Shown: positions 5,468-5,546 of the stretch, in pieces
How the letters are laid out: the number at the start of each line of letters is the position of its first letter
How positions within the stretch are numbered: position 1 is the first letter of the stretch
Assembly (NCBI GenBank): GCA_028682845.1
Contig: JAJRAT010000162.1
Location: forward strand, 1 to 5,546
Direction of reading: 5' to 3'
DNA: 5,546 bases
From: Methanothrix sp.
GTDB taxonomy: Archaea; Halobacteriota; Methanosarcinia; Methanotrichales; Methanotrichaceae
Made by a program: the position numbers and the translations under genes
Notes under the pieces: model-generated
What the model saw: the letters and a program-made list of their open reading frames with translations, nothing else
Told to the model about the DNA's origin: nothing
The model's database searches: none

Positions 5468-5546
5468 GTCGAAAAAATCCTTTCGAAAAAATCACGTCAA
5501 ACAAATCACGTCAAACAAGTCACGTCAAACAAGTCACGTCAAACAA
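5468..5546. repeat. 14-bp tandem repeat array running off the window end
   Basis: From 5492 the unit TCACGTCAAACAAG (the first copy ends in A) repeats head to tail: 5492-5505, 5506-5519, 5520-5533, and 13 nt of a fourth copy to the last base. The 14-bp period can be traced further left as diverged copies from about 5468, where TCGAAAAAATC occurs at 5469-5479 and 5483-5493. Divergence at the edge and near identity inside is typical of a growing slippage array. No spacers are present, and the unit is not a multiple of three, so it is non-coding. The full length is unknown. Confidence 0.92.

Overview
The window looks archaeal and most likely comes from a methanogen of the Methanothrix/Methanosaeta type (inference). 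The evidence is a COG1361-type surface-protein tail with a C-terminal membrane anchor, TATA-box-like elements upstream of genes, a GGAGGTG ribosome site, a GbsR-like regulator of the kind common in Methanosarcinales, and a short archaeal-style hydantoinase A. There are no rRNA or tRNA genes, insertion sequences or CRISPR arrays.

Layout: (1) 1-453, plus strand, is the 3' end of a cell-surface protein gene, closed by a hairpin and T-tract terminator. (2) 526-609 is a perfect seven-copy 12-bp tandem repeat lying in the leader of a plus-strand pair: an RDD-family membrane protein (651-1055) and a GbsR/MarR-like winged-helix regulator (1099-1635). (3) A 221-bp convergent gap ends in a hairpin that could stop transcription from both sides. 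(4) Two minus-strand genes, transcribed from right to left, form a tight operon. A hydantoinase/oxoprolinase-family ATPase (4902-3226) is followed after 4 nt by a histone-deacetylase-like amidohydrolase (3221-1857) that carries an extra C-terminal four-cysteine zinc-ribbon-like region. (5) A divergent intergenic region with a promoter-like box on each strand leads to a small 2TM-type membrane protein (5178-5462). (6) A 14-bp tandem repeat begins after that gene and runs off the window end.

The amidohydrolase and the ATP-dependent ring-opening-type enzyme are probably co-translated and may act in one pathway on an acylated or cyclic amide; the substrate is unknown. The RDD protein and the regulator may form a second unit. 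The most unusual non-coding structure is the 12-bp array. It is open in two frames, offers an ATG in every unit, and one of its reading frames stops 1 nt before the RDD start codon.
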